Shown piece after piece: positions 1 to 11,647 of a stretch of 64,000 nt of DNA. The stretch lies in contig NZ_AUEQ01000006.1 in the NCBI RefSeq assembly GCF_000426065.1, positions 558,001-622,000 on the forward strand. Reading direction: 5' to 3'. The number at the start of each line of letters is the position of its first letter. The stretch's first letter is position 1. The DNA is from Mycobacterium sp. URHD0025 (GTDB lineage Bacteria > Actinomycetota > Actinomycetes > Mycobacteriales > Mycobacteriaceae). A program made the position numbers and the translations under genes. The notes under the pieces are model-generated. The model worked only from the letters and a program-made list of their open reading frames with translations. It had not been told where the DNA came from and ran no database searches.

Positions 1-138
1 GAGCAGCTGGACGCCGGTCTGAACCACCCGCAGCTCCTGCAGGAGGCTGCTCCAGTTGCGGTCCAAACGCTCGGCTTCGGTTTCGTGGCGGGCGTTCTGG
101 TCCCACGGCTGATCCAGCTCGGGGTGGTCCGGATCCAT
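1..138 (-). CDS. DUF6328 family membrane protein, N-terminal part only
   Basis: Reading leftwards from an ATG at 138, 46 codons stay open to the edge of the window. The peptide starts MDPDHPELDQ and carries RNWSSLLQELRVVQTGVQ, the conserved entry motif of the actinobacterial DUF6328 membrane proteins, just before the expected first membrane helix, which lies outside the window. Family function is unknown. It is divergent from rsbW-sigF, so the shared upstream region (139-412) probably carries promoters for both. Identification rests on a short N-terminal segment only. Confidence 0.6.
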   Translation of the reverse strand, partial: MDPDHPELDQPWDQNARHETEAERLDRNWSSLLQELRVVQTGVQLL

Positions 139-166
139 GCTCTCGATAATCCCACGTTCACCACAG

Positions 167-192
167 GTTTCGGGATGCGGCGCGGTGGGCAT
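167..192 (+). promoter_or_regulatory. SigF-type promoter candidate upstream of rsbW-sigF
   Basis: GGTTTC (166-171) is followed, 16 bases after its GTTT core, by GGGCAT (187-192). The mycobacterial SigF consensus is GTTT-N15-17-GGGTA(T/C), so only one -10 base differs. Autoregulation of the rsbW-sigF operon from a SigF promoter is known in mycobacteria. The transcript would have a leader of about 215 bases containing the small ORF at 237-362. Confidence 0.45.
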
Positions 193-236
193 CCCTGGCT
201 GGGATCCCAGGCCGCCCGGTGAGGGCGCAGGAAGGA

Positions 237-362
237 ATGACAGTGCCGAAGTCGAGAGCGACGTCGCCCTACCGGGGTGGACCCGCACTGCCTCTGGCGG
301 AAACTGCTCGGCGCGTTATGGTTCAGGGTCGAGTGAGCATGATCAGCAGAGCGGTCTCGTGA
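237..362 (+). CDS. Possible 41-residue ORF upstream of rsbW
   Basis: ATG at 237 follows a purine-rich GGAAGGA at 230-236, which touches the start codon and is therefore closer than an ideal ribosome site. The frame encodes MTVPKSRATSPYRGGPALPL and about 20 more residues, ending at TGA 360-362. It lies between the putative SigF promoter and rsbW. In M. smegmatis a small chaB gene occupies a similar place, but this peptide does not look like ChaB. I do not recognise it; it may be non-coding leader. Confidence 0.25.
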   Translation: MTVPKSRATSPYRGGPALPLAETARRVMVQGRVSMISRAVS

Positions 363-412
363 GACAGCGTTCCCAGCTGGGATACTGTCCATCCGAGACG
401 CCGGGAGGTGAG

Positions 413-844
413 ATGGCCGACGAACAGGGCCAATCCAATCCGCGCCACGCGGAGCGGTCGGTGGAGATTAGGGTCGCTGCGAGGCTGGAGAATCTGGCCG
501 TGGTGCGCACCCTCGTCGCCGCGGTAGCGGCCTTCGAGGATCTCGATTTCGACGTCGTCGCCGACCTGCGGTTGGCTGTCGACGAGGCATGCACCGCGTT
601 GATCAGGGCCGCGGTACCGGATTCGAGCCTGCATCTGGTCATCGACCCGCGGGATGAAACGGTGGTGATCACCGCTTCGTCAACCTGCACGGGTGCTGCG
701 GTTCTCGAGCCGGGCAGCTTCAGCTGGCATGTGCTGAGCTCGTTGACCGACGAGGTCAACACCTTCATCAACGGTGACGGGCCCGACGTCGGCCAGGTAT
801 TCGGCATCACCCTGACGACGAGACGAGCGAGCCTGCTGCGGTGA
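413..844 (+). CDS. rsbW: Anti-sigma factor RsbW/UsfX (SigF inhibitor)
   Basis: A 143-residue serine-kinase-like anti-sigma factor of the HATPase_c superfamily that binds and holds SigF. The start at 413 (MADEQGQSN) has GGGAGG at 403-408; the reading frame is open further upstream to 137, but that extension is unlike the family. The N-box region around RLAVDEACTALI lacks the canonical Asn, so kinase activity cannot be assumed. The stop overlaps the sigF GTG by four bases (GTGA), which implies translational coupling. Release of SigF is expected to depend on STAS-domain antagonists, one of which is encoded just downstream on the other strand. Confidence 0.9.
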   Translation: MADEQGQSNPRHAERSVEIRVAARLENLAVVRTLVAAVAAFEDLDFDVVADLRLAVDEACTALIRAAVPDSSLHLVIDPRDETVVITASSTCTGAAVLEPGSFSWHVLSSLTDEVNTFINGDGPDVGQVFGITLTTRRASLLR

Positions 845-1593
845 CGTCGGAATATGCGGACGTCCGTGAAATGTTTCGCGAACTCGGCGGACTGTCCGAG
901 GACTCGCCGGCCTACGAACGTCAACGTGAGCGAATCGTCGAGCGCTGCCTGCCGCTCGCCGATCACATCGCGCGGCGCTTCGACGGCCGTGGCGAACCGC
1001 GTGAGGATCTGGTTCAGGTGGCGCGGGTCGGCCTGGTCAATGCGATCAACCGATTCGATGTCGAGACCGGATCGGACTTCGTGTCGTTCGCGGTGCCGAC
1101 GATCATGGGGGAGGTGCGGCGCCACTTCCGCGACAACAGCTGGTCGGTGAAGGTGCCGCGGCGGCTCAAAGAGCTGCACCTGCGGCTCGGCGCGGCGACT
1201 GCGGAGCTGTCTCAGCGGCTGGGCCGAGCCCCGACCGCCTCTGAGCTCGCCGAGGAACTCGACATGGACCGCGAAGAGGTGATCGAAGGCCTGGTGGCGG
1301 GGAGCTCGTACAACACGCTGTCGATCGACAGCGGCGGCGGGGGTGACGAGGATGCGCCCGCGATAGTCGACACGCTCGGCGATGTGGACGACGGCTTGGA
1401 CCAGATCGAGAATCGGGAAACGCTGCGGCCGTTGCTTGCTCAATTACCTGAGCGGGAACGGACGGTGCTGTTGCTGCGATTCTTCGAGTCCATGACGCAG
1501 ACGCAGATCGCCGAGCGTGTCGGTGTCTCGCAGATGCATGTGTCGCGGCTGCTCGCGAAATCGCTAGCGCGACTTCGTGACCAGCTGCAGTAG
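841..1593 (+). CDS. sigF: RNA polymerase sigma factor SigF
   Basis: A 250-residue group 3 (SigB/SigF/SigG) sigma factor directing stress and stationary-phase transcription. Region 2 includes DLVQVARVGLVNAINRFD and the -10-recognising VSFAVPTIMGEVRRHFRD; region 3 covers SELAEELDMDREEV; region 4 has the HTH TQTQIAERVGVSQMHVSRL near the C terminus. GTG start at 841 inside the rsbW stop. Likely target promoters of GTTT-N15-GGGTA type occur in this window at 7745-7824 and possibly before rsbW and csbD. Its last 30 bases overlap the convergent STAS gene. Confidence 0.96.
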   Translation: MTSEYADVREMFRELGGLSEDSPAYERQRERIVERCLPLADHIARRFDGRGEPREDLVQVARVGLVNAINRFDVETGSDFVSFAVPTIMGEVRRHFRDNSWSVKVPRRLKELHLRLGAATAELSQRLGRAPTASELAEELDMDREEVIEGLVAGSSYNTLSIDSGGGGDEDAPAIVDTLGDVDDGLDQIENRETLRPLLAQLPERERTVLLLRFFESMTQTQIAERVGVSQMHVSRLLAKSLARLRDQLQ

Positions 1594-1986
1594 TGGGGTC
1601 TTGCCGTTCAGTGTGGACAACGCCGCGGCCACGCTGTAGCAGGTGTGCAGCGTCGCATCCGGATCGCAGATGCGCAGCAGCCGGTTGACTGCCTTGCTGG
1701 GCACCAATACCCAGTCGGTATGGGTGGTCGAGCAACGCTCCTCGATGTTCTTGAGGGCCGAAAAACCTGCGGTGCCGAAGAAATCGATGTCGGTGAGGTC
1801 GACCGCGACCCGCTCGGCCTCGGCGGTGTGCCGCAACGCGTAGTCGGCGAACTCGGCTGCGTTGACGGCGTCGATTTCGCCATGAGCGCTGATCACCGCC
1901 GTGGACGGCGGCAGAAAGCGGGCGGCGAAGGTGGCTGGCGATTCGGCGGCCCGGTCGATGAGAGCGCTCGTCGAAAAGACGGTCAT
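1564..1986 (-). CDS. STAS-domain protein, anti-sigma factor antagonist type
   Basis: A 140-residue SpoIIAA-like STAS protein. The core DLTDIDFFGTAGFSALKN aligns with the phosphorylation loop of anti-sigma antagonists, but the usual DSSG is GTAG here, so the phospho-acceptor would be Thr or absent. It lies convergent to sigF and overlaps its end, which fits a role in freeing SigF from RsbW, as proposed for RsfA/RsfB in M. tuberculosis. The ATG at 1986 has GGAG six bases upstream; an in-frame ATG at 1998 and the longer frame from 2052 are less likely starts. Confidence 0.8.
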   Translation of the reverse strand: MTVFSTSALIDRAAESPATFAARFLPPSTAVISAHGEIDAVNAAEFADYALRHTAEAERVAVDLTDIDFFGTAGFSALKNIEERCSTTHTDWVLVPSKAVNRLLRICDPDATLHTCYSVAAALSTLNGKTPLLQLVTKSR

Positions 1987-2158
1987 GGGTAGCTCCATCA
2001 GTCGTAATACACGTATTCGTACTGTTGGTGCGGCATCAATCGACAGTGTCACGAGTTCCCGCGCGCATTGTCGACTGCGCTCGCTGCGGCTGTGAACTCA
2101 ACCTGTCACGAACCCTACCGCCATCAAGGTCATCGGACAATTTGTCTGAGTGGATTCT

Positions 2159-2164
2159 TATACT
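2159..2164 (+). promoter_or_regulatory. Putative -10 element of the MobA-like gene
   Basis: TATACT lies 19 bases before the ATG at 2184, giving a very short leader. A CGGACA at 2134-2139 could serve as a weak -35 with 19-base spacing. Confidence 0.3.
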
Positions 2165-2183
2165 CCCAGGTCAGACTGTTGTC

Positions 2184-2729
2184 ATGTCGAAGGGCGCCCC
2201 AGTAGCCGGTGTGGTGCTGGCCGCAGGCGCCGGCCGCCGGTTCGGAATGCCGAAAGTCCTTGCCGAAGAAGGTAATTGGCTTTCACGGGCGGTAACCGCG
2301 CTCGATCACGGCGGCTGCGACGACGTCATCGTGGTGCTCGGTGCGGCCGTGGTCGAAGTGCCTGCTCCGGCCCGCGCCGTGGTGGCCGCACGCTGGGCCG
2401 ACGGAATGAGCGCCTCGGTACGCGAAGGGCTGAAGGCCGCCGGTGACGCCGAATGGGTCGTTCTGCAGACCGTCGACACTCCGGATATCGGCGCCGATGT
2501 CGTGGCCCGGGTCCTGGATGCGGGACGCGGCGCCGGTTCTGGCCTGGCCCGCGCCGGCTACGACGGCCGCCCCGGTCATCCCGTCGTGGTGGCCCGAAGG
2601 CACCTTGAGGGGCTGGCCGCCGCGTTGCACGGGGACCAGGGCGCTCGGGCGTTTCTCGGCGCCCGTGACGATGTCATCACCGTGGAATGCGGTGACCTGG
2701 CCACGGGCCTGGACATCGACGAGCGCTGA
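2184..2729 (+). CDS. MobA-like nucleotidyltransferase (MocA-type)
   Basis: A 181-residue protein of the NTP-transferase fold. The N terminus VVLAAGAGRRFGMPKVL is the nucleotide-binding signature (LAAGxGxRxG...K) of molybdenum-cofactor cytidylyl/guanylyltransferases; an acidic VDTPD motif follows mid-protein. By family it would attach CMP or GMP to molybdopterin, but no other molybdenum-cofactor gene is near. The ATG at 2184 begins the conserved motif; the frame open from 2025 carries no recognisable upstream sequence. Confidence 0.8.
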   Translation: MSKGAPVAGVVLAAGAGRRFGMPKVLAEEGNWLSRAVTALDHGGCDDVIVVLGAAVVEVPAPARAVVAARWADGMSASVREGLKAAGDAEWVVLQTVDTPDIGADVVARVLDAGRGAGSGLARAGYDGRPGHPVVVARRHLEGLAAALHGDQGARAFLGARDDVITVECGDLATGLDIDER

Positions 2730-2749
2730 CCGCTATCTGGCGGGCGCAC

Positions 2750-3082
2750 TCACGTGTGTACCTCGAGTCCCAGCACCTCCATGGCGTACCGCCGCACGGT
2801 GTCCTCCGAGATGGCGGCGGCATCCTCGAAGCCGGGCCGGCCGCGGCTGCTCAGGAATCCGGTGACGCGATCCAGGCTGACCTCGGCAAGCAGTTCCCCG
2901 CTGGTCGGTTCGCACACCGCCCACGTGTACCGCGTGTCGTCGGCCCAGCCGTCCGCGGCGTCGTGCACGTAGTCCAGGTCGTCCTCGCCGAGGTCGGCGA
3001 GCGCGGGCCGGTCGTCCACGCGGTCATCGGCGCGCAGTCCGCGCAGGTACCACTGGCCGTTGTTGATCTCGACAGGTTCCAT
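2750..3082 (-). CDS. Conserved hypothetical protein, GNAT-like fragment
   Basis: A 110-residue acidic protein. The segment NNGQWYLRGLRADDRVDD...TRYTWAVCEPTSGELLAEVSLD resembles the first strands and helices of GNAT acetyltransferases, but the chain ends before an acetyl-CoA-binding loop would be expected, so it may be a reduced or non-catalytic relative. ATG at 3082 is preceded by GGAGGG. It is 85 bases downstream of accA3 in the same orientation, separated by a nested hairpin at 3099-3157. Function unknown. Confidence 0.6.
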   Translation of the reverse strand: MEPVEINNGQWYLRGLRADDRVDDRPALADLGEDDLDYVHDAADGWADDTRYTWAVCEPTSGELLAEVSLDRVTGFLSSRGRPGFEDAAAISEDTVRRYAMEVLGLEVHT

Positions 3083-3098
3083 GAGCCCTCCAAGAACG

Positions 3099-3157
3099 CC
3101 GAATGGCCACCTACGACACAGGATTCAGCAGAATCCGTGCCACAAGTGGCCATTCGG
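3099..3157. repeat. Nested inverted repeat after accA3
   Basis: CCGAATGGCCAC (3099-3110) pairs perfectly with GTGGCCATTCGG (3146-3157). Inside it GGATTC (3121-3126) pairs with GAATCC (3131-3136) around an AGCA loop, with flanking CAC/GTG pairing. It starts 11 bases past the accA3 stop in the direction of transcription, so terminator or attenuator function is plausible, although there is no U tract. Confidence 0.6.
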
Positions 3158-3167
3158 TCCGAAAGAT

Positions 3168-5000
<1,833 letters not shown>

Positions 5001-5043
5001 ATCTATCGCGGGCAGTTTATGCGGCGCACCTCAAGGCCTGCCC

Positions 5044-5068
5044 AACCGGTATCGGTTACTGATCAGTA
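5044..5068. promoter_or_regulatory. Two adjacent dyads upstream of accA3
   Basis: AACCGGTATCGGTT (5044-5057, perfect 5-bp arms) runs into TACTGATCAGTA (5057-5068), a perfect 12-bp palindrome. They lie about 85-105 bases upstream of accA3 and downstream of sufE, in a 182-bp intergenic region. TetR-type operators have this shape. No regulator can be named. Confidence 0.4.
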
Positions 5069-5143
5069 GGTTTTCTCGGATCCGTTTGACCTCGGCGGAA
5101 ACTCGGCGATTTCACCTTGTTGGCCTGGGACAACTGGTAGGGC

Positions 5144-5563
5144 TCAGGCCGCACGGAGTCGTCGCTTGATCCGGCTCAGCATGGCCGACATTCCGCGCAG
5201 CCGCAGCGGGCTGATCAACGCGGCCAGGCCCAGCGCCGTGTAGAAGTCGTCGGGTACCGCCAAGATGTCATCGGCCGGCTGTCCATCGAGGCCGGCCGCC
5301 AGGATCGCAGCGAAACCCCGTGTCGTCGGGGCCTCTGGCGGTGCGCTGAAGAACAGCCGCACTTTGCTCCGATCGGACGCGTCGACGTCCAGGAACAAAG
5401 GGGACTGGCACTCCGGAACCGGCTCCATGGCCGCCTCTTCCAGATGCGACGGCAATGGTGGCAACTCGTTGGCGAACTCCAACAGGAGCTGCAACTTGTC
5501 TTGGCCGGTCACCTCCTGGAAGTCGGAGACGACCTCCTCCAAGGCGTCCGGCATCGAGGTCAC
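5144..5563 (-). CDS. SufE family protein
   Basis: A 139-residue SufE-like sulfur acceptor. The conserved core around [15 protein letters not shown] contains the Cys that takes persulfide sulfur, followed by the typical [14 protein letters not shown] helix region. By family it accepts sulfur from a cysteine desulfurase; here it is translationally coupled to the rhodanese SseA (GTGA overlap at 5560-5563), so it may receive or deliver sulfur with SseA. GTG at 5563 is used; an ATG at 5554 is an alternative. Confidence 0.88.
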   Translation of the reverse strand: MTSMPDALEEVVSDFQEVTGQDKLQLLLEFANELPPLPSHLEEAAMEPVPECQSPLFLDVDASDRSKVRLFFSAPPEAPTTRGFAAILAAGLDGQPADDILAVPDDFYTALGLAALISPLRLRGMSAMLSRIKRRLRAA

Positions 5564-6456
5564 GAGGCGCCCGGGGCGTCACCTGGATCCGGGCCGACCG
5601 CGACCGGGACCCGAACGGCGTTGCCCCACTCGGTCCACGAGCCGTCGTAGTTGCGCACCCCGGGCAGTCCGAGCAGGTGGGTGAGCACGAACCAGGTGTG
5701 GCTCGAGCGCTCACCGATCCGGCAGTACACGACGGTCTTGTCCTCGGGGGTGAGGAAGCTGTAGAGCTCCTCGAGCTCGGCGCGGCTGCGGAACTGGCCG
5801 CTGTCCCTGGCGGCCTTGGCCCAGGGGATCGACTTGGCGGTGGGGATGTGCCCGCCGCGAAGAGCTCCCTCTTCCGGGTAGTCGGGCATATGGGTGCGTT
5901 CGCCCGTGTACTCCTGGGGCGAGCGGACGTCGATCAATGGCTGCTTGCCGAGGATGCCGAGCACATCGTCGCGGTAAGCCCGGATCGGGGCGTCGTTGCG
6001 GTCGACCACCGGGTAGCCGCTGGACTGCCGGGTGGGCACCTCGAGGGTGGTGTCACGGCCGTGGGAGACCCACAGGTCGCGCCCGCCGTCGAGCAGGCGC
6101 ACGTCGGGGTGGCCGAACAGGGTGAACACCCACAAGGCGTAGGCCGCCCACCAGTTGCTCTTGTCGCCGTAGATGACGACCGTGTCGTCTCGGCTGATGC
6201 CCTTGCGGTCCATCAGTTCGGCGAACTGCTCACCGTCGATGTAGTCACGCACGTTGGGATCGTTGAGGTCCAGATGCCAGTCGATCTTGACGGCGCCCGG
6301 GATATGACCGGTGTCGTAGAGCAGGACATCCTCGTCGGACTCGACGATGGCCAAACCGGGCCGACCCAGATTGCTGGCCAGCCAGTCGGCGGTGACCAGG
6401 CGCTCCGGATGGGCGTACTCGGCAAGAGTTGGGCTGGGATCAGCAGGCAGCGGCAC
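5560..6456 (-). CDS. sseA: Thiosulfate sulfurtransferase (rhodanese) SseA
   Basis: A 298-residue protein with two rhodanese domains. The N-terminal one is inactive; the C-terminal one carries the active-site loop [14 protein letters not shown], with catalytic Cys at about 245 followed by the RIGERSS loop typical of thiosulfate-type rhodaneses. It transfers sulfane sulfur from thiosulfate to cyanide or protein acceptors. First gene of the sseA-sufE pair; accA3 follows 182 bases after sufE. Confidence 0.93.
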   Translation of the reverse strand: MPLPADPSPTLAEYAHPERLVTADWLASNLGRPGLAIVESDEDVLLYDTGHIPGAVKIDWHLDLNDPNVRDYIDGEQFAELMDRKGISRDDTVVIYGDKSNWWAAYALWVFTLFGHPDVRLLDGGRDLWVSHGRDTTLEVPTRQSSGYPVVDRNDAPIRAYRDDVLGILGKQPLIDVRSPQEYTGERTHMPDYPEEGALRGGHIPTAKSIPWAKAARDSGQFRSRAELEELYSFLTPEDKTVVYCRIGERSSHTWFVLTHLLGLPGVRNYDGSWTEWGNAVRVPVAVGPDPGDAPGAS

Positions 6457-6524
6457 ACCAAGAGCGTACCGTCGGGCCGATTATCCGCGCTGCGGCAGTG
6501 CCCACGACCGGCGCATATCGCCGC

Positions 6525-6752
6525 TCACGCGGTGAACGCCACCTCGTAGGCCACGGCGAAGCGACGGACGCCGTTGTTGGCGCGGAACAGTGAGCCGCCG
6601 TTCTGGGACCAGGTGACCACGCGCAGCAGTCGTTTACCCGGAGACAGGCGCTTGGAGATGATGTCGGCGAATGCGGCGCGCAGCCGCTCCAGATCGCAGG
6701 TTTCGAAGTCGCGCGCTACGCGAACATCCCACATGGTTTCTTCGACTGGCAT
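6525..6752 (-). CDS. Small hypothetical protein
   Basis: 75 residues, MPVEETMWDVRVARDFETCD through a C-terminal RRFAVAYEVAFTA. No signal peptide, membrane helix or recognised domain. It lies between sseA and the SDR gene, all on the minus strand, with 68 and 113 bases of non-coding sequence on either side. Start chosen at the ATG at 6752; there is no clear ribosome site. Real coding status is uncertain. Confidence 0.45.
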   Translation of the reverse strand: MPVEETMWDVRVARDFETCDLERLRAAFADIISKRLSPGKRLLRVVTWSQNGGSLFRANNGVRRFAVAYEVAFTA

Positions 6753-6865
6753 CGGCCCAGTGTCAACCCGTGGTTGAGACTATTCGGGACATCGGCGCGG
6801 CGTGGCGCCGGTCGGGAAGGTTGCAATTTGGTCACTGCGCGCCGCCCCTCGGTTGACCGCAGGCC

Positions 6866-7705
6866 TCAGAGAATCGGACGGCCGCCGGTGACCGCCAGCC
6901 TCGCCCCGGATATGTAGCTTCCGTCATCGGAAGCCAACAGCACGTAGGCAGGCGCCAACTCGGCGGGTTGTCCGGCGCGTCCGAGCGGTGTGTCCTCGCC
7001 GAACGATGTGACCTTTTCCGACGGCATGGTCGAGGGAATCAGAGGGGTCCAGATCGGACCCGGCGCAACGCTGTTCACTCGGATCCCCTTGTCACCCAGC
7101 AGCTGCGCCAGGCTCGCCGAGAAGTTCGCGATGGCCGCCTTGGTGGCGGCGTACGGAGCCAGTGTCGGCGACGGCATGTCGGAATTGACCGAAGAGCTAC
7201 CGATGATCGACGAACCGGGCGCCATATGCGGCACAGCCGCCTTGACGAGGTGGAAGTAGGCACCGACATTCAGCTTGAAGGTGTAATCCCACTCCTGATC
7301 GTCGATTTCGTCCAATGTCTCGTGCGTCATCTGATACGCCGCATTGCTGACGAGGATGTCGATCCCGCCCAACTCGCTGACCGTGCGGTCGATGACCGAA
7401 CGGCAGTGGTCGGGATCCGACAGATCACCGGGGATCAGCACGCACTCGCGTCCGGCCTGCCGCACCAGTTTCGCGACCGACTCGGCATCCTCGTCCTCGT
7501 TGAGATACGCGATCGCCACGTCGGCGCCCTCCCGGGCGAAGGCGATGGCCACGGCTCGGCCGATCCCGCTGTCTCCGCCGGTGATGAGCGCTCTTCTGCC
7601 GGCCAGCTTCCCGGACCCCCGATAGCTGTTCTCACCACAATCGGGCACGGGGTCCATCCGCTCCTGCAAGCCCGGCACCGGCTGATGTTGATCGGGAAAA
7701 CCCAT
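6866..7705 (-). CDS. SDR family oxidoreductase (glucose/YghA-like dehydrogenase)
   Basis: A 279-residue classical-type short-chain dehydrogenase of the extended YhdG/YghA group. Cofactor motif TGGDSGIGRA near residue 55, NAA motif in VSNAAYQM, catalytic Ser in SSSVNS and YAATK carrying the Tyr and Lys. The N-terminal proline-rich PGLQERMDPVPDCGENSY is typical of this stress-associated subgroup. The ATG at 7705 has AAAGGA upstream; the frame open to 7816 crosses the promoter. A GTTT-N15-GGGTAT promoter lies about 40 bases upstream, so SigF control is likely. Substrate unknown. Confidence 0.9.
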   Translation of the reverse strand: MGFPDQHQPVPGLQERMDPVPDCGENSYRGSGKLAGRRALITGGDSGIGRAVAIAFAREGADVAIAYLNEDEDAESVAKLVRQAGRECVLIPGDLSDPDHCRSVIDRTVSELGGIDILVSNAAYQMTHETLDEIDDQEWDYTFKLNVGAYFHLVKAAVPHMAPGSSIIGSSSVNSDMPSPTLAPYAATKAAIANFSASLAQLLGDKGIRVNSVAPGPIWTPLIPSTMPSEKVTSFGEDTPLGRAGQPAELAPAYVLLASDDGSYISGARLAVTGGRPIL

Positions 7706-7744
7706 GGCGGCAGTCCTTTCGTCGGCTCGTCGGCTCTGGCGCGG

Positions 7745-7769
7745 ATACCCCCGGACGGCCCGCCGAAAC
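7745..7769 (-). promoter_or_regulatory. SigF-type promoter of the SDR gene
   Basis: On the minus strand, GTTT (complement of 7766-7769) is followed after 15 bases by GGGTAT (complement of 7745-7750), an exact match to the mycobacterial SigF consensus. It is 40 bases upstream of the SDR start. Confidence 0.7.
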
Positions 7770-7797
7770 GCTGTCGAGGTGGGCCGTCGGGCGGGAT
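7745..7797. repeat. Imperfect inverted repeat between divergent SigF-type promoters
   Basis: ATACCCCCGGACGGCCCGCC (7745-7764) and the complement of 7778-7797 match at 16 of 20 positions around a 13-base spacer. The left arm contains the -10 of the minus-strand promoter and the right arm ends just before the -35 of the plus-strand promoter. It could be an operator or a by-product of duplicating a promoter. Confidence 0.5.
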
Positions 7798-7799
7798 CT

Positions 7800-7824
7800 G
7801 TTTGTGACGGCCACACCGGGGTAC
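7800..7824 (+). promoter_or_regulatory. SigF-type promoter of the alpha/beta hydrolase gene
   Basis: GTTT (7800-7803), 15 bases, then GGGTAC (7819-7824): an exact SigF consensus match, 26 bases before the hydrolase ATG. Confidence 0.7.
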
Positions 7825-7850
7825 ACCGGTTCCAAAACGAAGGAGCCGGG

Positions 7851-8930
7851 ATGAATACGGTGGCAACCGAACTGGCCGATCGGCGGGTGCGGTTCGTGCA
7901 TCATGTACTCGACCTCGACGACGAGCTCCGGGTCGGGGTTTCGATCGGCGGCCACGGCGTGCCCATGGTGTTTCTGCACGGATTGGGCCTGAACCGCCGC
8001 CATTATCTGCGGCTGCTGAACCGTATCGCAGCACTGGGTTTCCTCGTGGTCGCCGTCGACGTGGCCGGGCATGGAGATACCGTCGATTTGCCGTGCGAGG
8101 AAGGCGAATTGAATGACCGCACCGATCTGGTGCTGCGCACGCTCGACGCGCTCGGCATCCGGCGTGCCGTCTTCGCCGGTCATTCGATGGGTGGCCGCAT
8201 AGCGATTCGGCTCGCGGCGACGGCGCCCGATCGGGTATTGGCGGCACTTCTGTTCGACGCTGCCGCGGGTGCATCCTTCGATGCGGCTCTCGAGACCGCC
8301 ATGCGCTCACCGCGGCAGATGATGCGCGCGGTGGCCGGCGCTCTCTCCGACCTCTATCGCGACCCGGTCCGGATGAAAGTCGCCGCCCTCAACCGGTACG
8401 CGAGAATGCTGACGGCGGTGTCGATGGGCGGGATCCTGCCGCACACCGGCTTCGTCGGCGCTGCACACGCGCTGATGCGATCGGGAAGATGCACCGTCCT
8501 ACTGCGAGCGTTGCGCGACCGCAAGATCCCGACCATGGTCCTGCACGGGGAGAGCGACGGTATCGTCCCGTTCGACTGTGCCATCGAACTGGCCGACGAA
8601 GCCGACGCGACGCTCTACCGCATACCCGGCGCCTACCATTCCTGGCTGATCAACGACCCCTGGCGCGGCGCTGATGCGGTACGTCAACTTCTCGATCGCG
8701 AACTCGGCGAAGCGCTGCGCTGCGCGGCCGCGTCGGCCGGAATCGACGACTGGCGCGACGCGCAGGCATGGGAAGACGCGATGATCGAACCCGACGCGTG
8801 GGTACATCGCCTCAGTGCCGGAGCCAAGACGATCGGCATCAACCGGCGCCGGCCCGTCGAGCGCCTCGAGATGGAACTGATCCGCCGGGCACGGTGGACC
8901 CGAAGAGGGCGAGTGGCACGCACGGCCTGA
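7851..8930 (+). CDS. Alpha/beta hydrolase
   Basis: A 359-residue alpha/beta hydrolase. HGLGLNRRHY provides the oxyanion region, GHSMGGRIA the nucleophile elbow (Ser about residue 113), LHGESDGIVPF the acid region and GAYHSWLIND the catalytic His. A C-terminal extension of about 90 residues, rich in Arg and Trp, follows the fold. The ATG at 7851 has AAGGAG at 7840-7845. Divergent from the SDR gene and with its own SigF-type promoter, so probably a stationary-phase or stress enzyme. Substrate unknown. Confidence 0.88.
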   Translation: MNTVATELADRRVRFVHHVLDLDDELRVGVSIGGHGVPMVFLHGLGLNRRHYLRLLNRIAALGFLVVAVDVAGHGDTVDLPCEEGELNDRTDLVLRTLDALGIRRAVFAGHSMGGRIAIRLAATAPDRVLAALLFDAAAGASFDAALETAMRSPRQMMRAVAGALSDLYRDPVRMKVAALNRYARMLTAVSMGGILPHTGFVGAAHALMRSGRCTVLLRALRDRKIPTMVLHGESDGIVPFDCAIELADEADATLYRIPGAYHSWLINDPWRGADAVRQLLDRELGEALRCAAASAGIDDWRDAQAWEDAMIEPDAWVHRLSAGAKTIGINRRRPVERLEMELIRRARWTRRGRVARTA

Positions 8931-8952
8931 GGCGTGGTTCGCCCCGCCTCGG

Positions 8953-9591
8953 TCAGACCTGCGCCGAACCGTTCCACAGATCCGCGACGGAAAGCCCTGC
9001 GGCAGAAAGCATCCGGCGCAATAGTGGCAAGCTCAGCCCGATGACATTCGACGGATCTCCATCTATGCCTTCGATGAACCAGCCGCCCAGTCCGTCGAGC
9101 GTGAATCCGCCTGCGACACCGAGTGGTTCGCCGCTGCGGAGATAGGCTTCCAGATCGCCTTCGGTCGGCGAGCCGAAATGCACTGCGGTGATGCCGGTAT
9201 CGGCGATGCGGTGGGTGACGGCCCCGTCGCGGACGACAAGCACTGCATGGCCCGAATACAGCTGAGCCGTCCGGCCCGACATCGCCTGCCATTGCCGCCG
9301 CGCGTTCTCGACATCTCCGGGCTTGCCACACAGCTGCCCGTCGAGAAACAGCATCGAGTCGCAGCCGATGACGACACAGTCTCCGGCGACCGCGGCGGGC
9401 AGGTGGGTGAACACCTCGTCGGCCTTGGCCGCGGCCAGTCCGCTCACCACATCCTCGGGCGGAGCGCCGGCCAACGACGCGATGACGGCGTCCTCATCGA
9501 CACCCGACACCACCACCAACGGATCGAGGCCGGCCTGGCGCAGAACGCCAAGCCGGCCTGACGATGCCGAACCCAGAACGACCCGCGTCAT
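8953..9591 (-). CDS. maf: Maf-like nucleotide pyrophosphatase
   Basis: A 212-residue Maf/Ham1-fold protein starting [18 protein letters not shown], the family's S-x-x-R substrate loop, with [14 protein letters not shown] containing the catalytic Asp and [13 protein letters not shown] the downstream conserved segment. It hydrolyses non-canonical or house-cleaning NTPs to NMPs. It lies 32 bases downstream of accE5, in the same order as in M. tuberculosis (Rv3282 beside Rv3281), and probably belongs to the accD5-accE5 transcript. Confidence 0.92.
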   Translation of the reverse strand: MTRVVLGSASSGRLGVLRQAGLDPLVVVSGVDEDAVIASLAGAPPEDVVSGLAAAKADEVFTHLPAAVAGDCVVIGCDSMLFLDGQLCGKPGDVENARRQWQAMSGRTAQLYSGHAVLVVRDGAVTHRIADTGITAVHFGSPTEGDLEAYLRSGEPLGVAGGFTLDGLGGWFIEGIDGDPSNVIGLSLPLLRRMLSAAGLSVADLWNGSAQV

Positions 9592-9623
9592 TCAGGGCCG
9601 TTTCTTCTTCGCGCCAGCGCTCA

Positions 9624-11524
<1,901 letters not shown>

Positions 11525-11544
11525 TCACGATGCTATCGGTAACC

Positions 11545-11561
11545 CTAAGACTGGTCTAAGA
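11545..11561. repeat. CTAAGA direct repeat upstream of accD5
   Basis: CTAAGA at 11545-11550 and again at 11556-11561, exactly 11 bp apart, one helical turn. A similar degenerate pair lies before accA3. Confidence 0.4.
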
Positions 11562-11647
11562 GAGGTGGACGTGGCGCGCATCACTGCGCCTGCCGTTGTG
11601 TGCTGTGGCCTGACGCCGTGGTGACCGGCGGGCCTACGCTCACGACC

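Noticed and set aside
137..412. N-terminal extension of RsbW to 137
   Set aside because: The extra 92 residues are unlike RsbW and cross the promoter; a good ribosome site supports 413.
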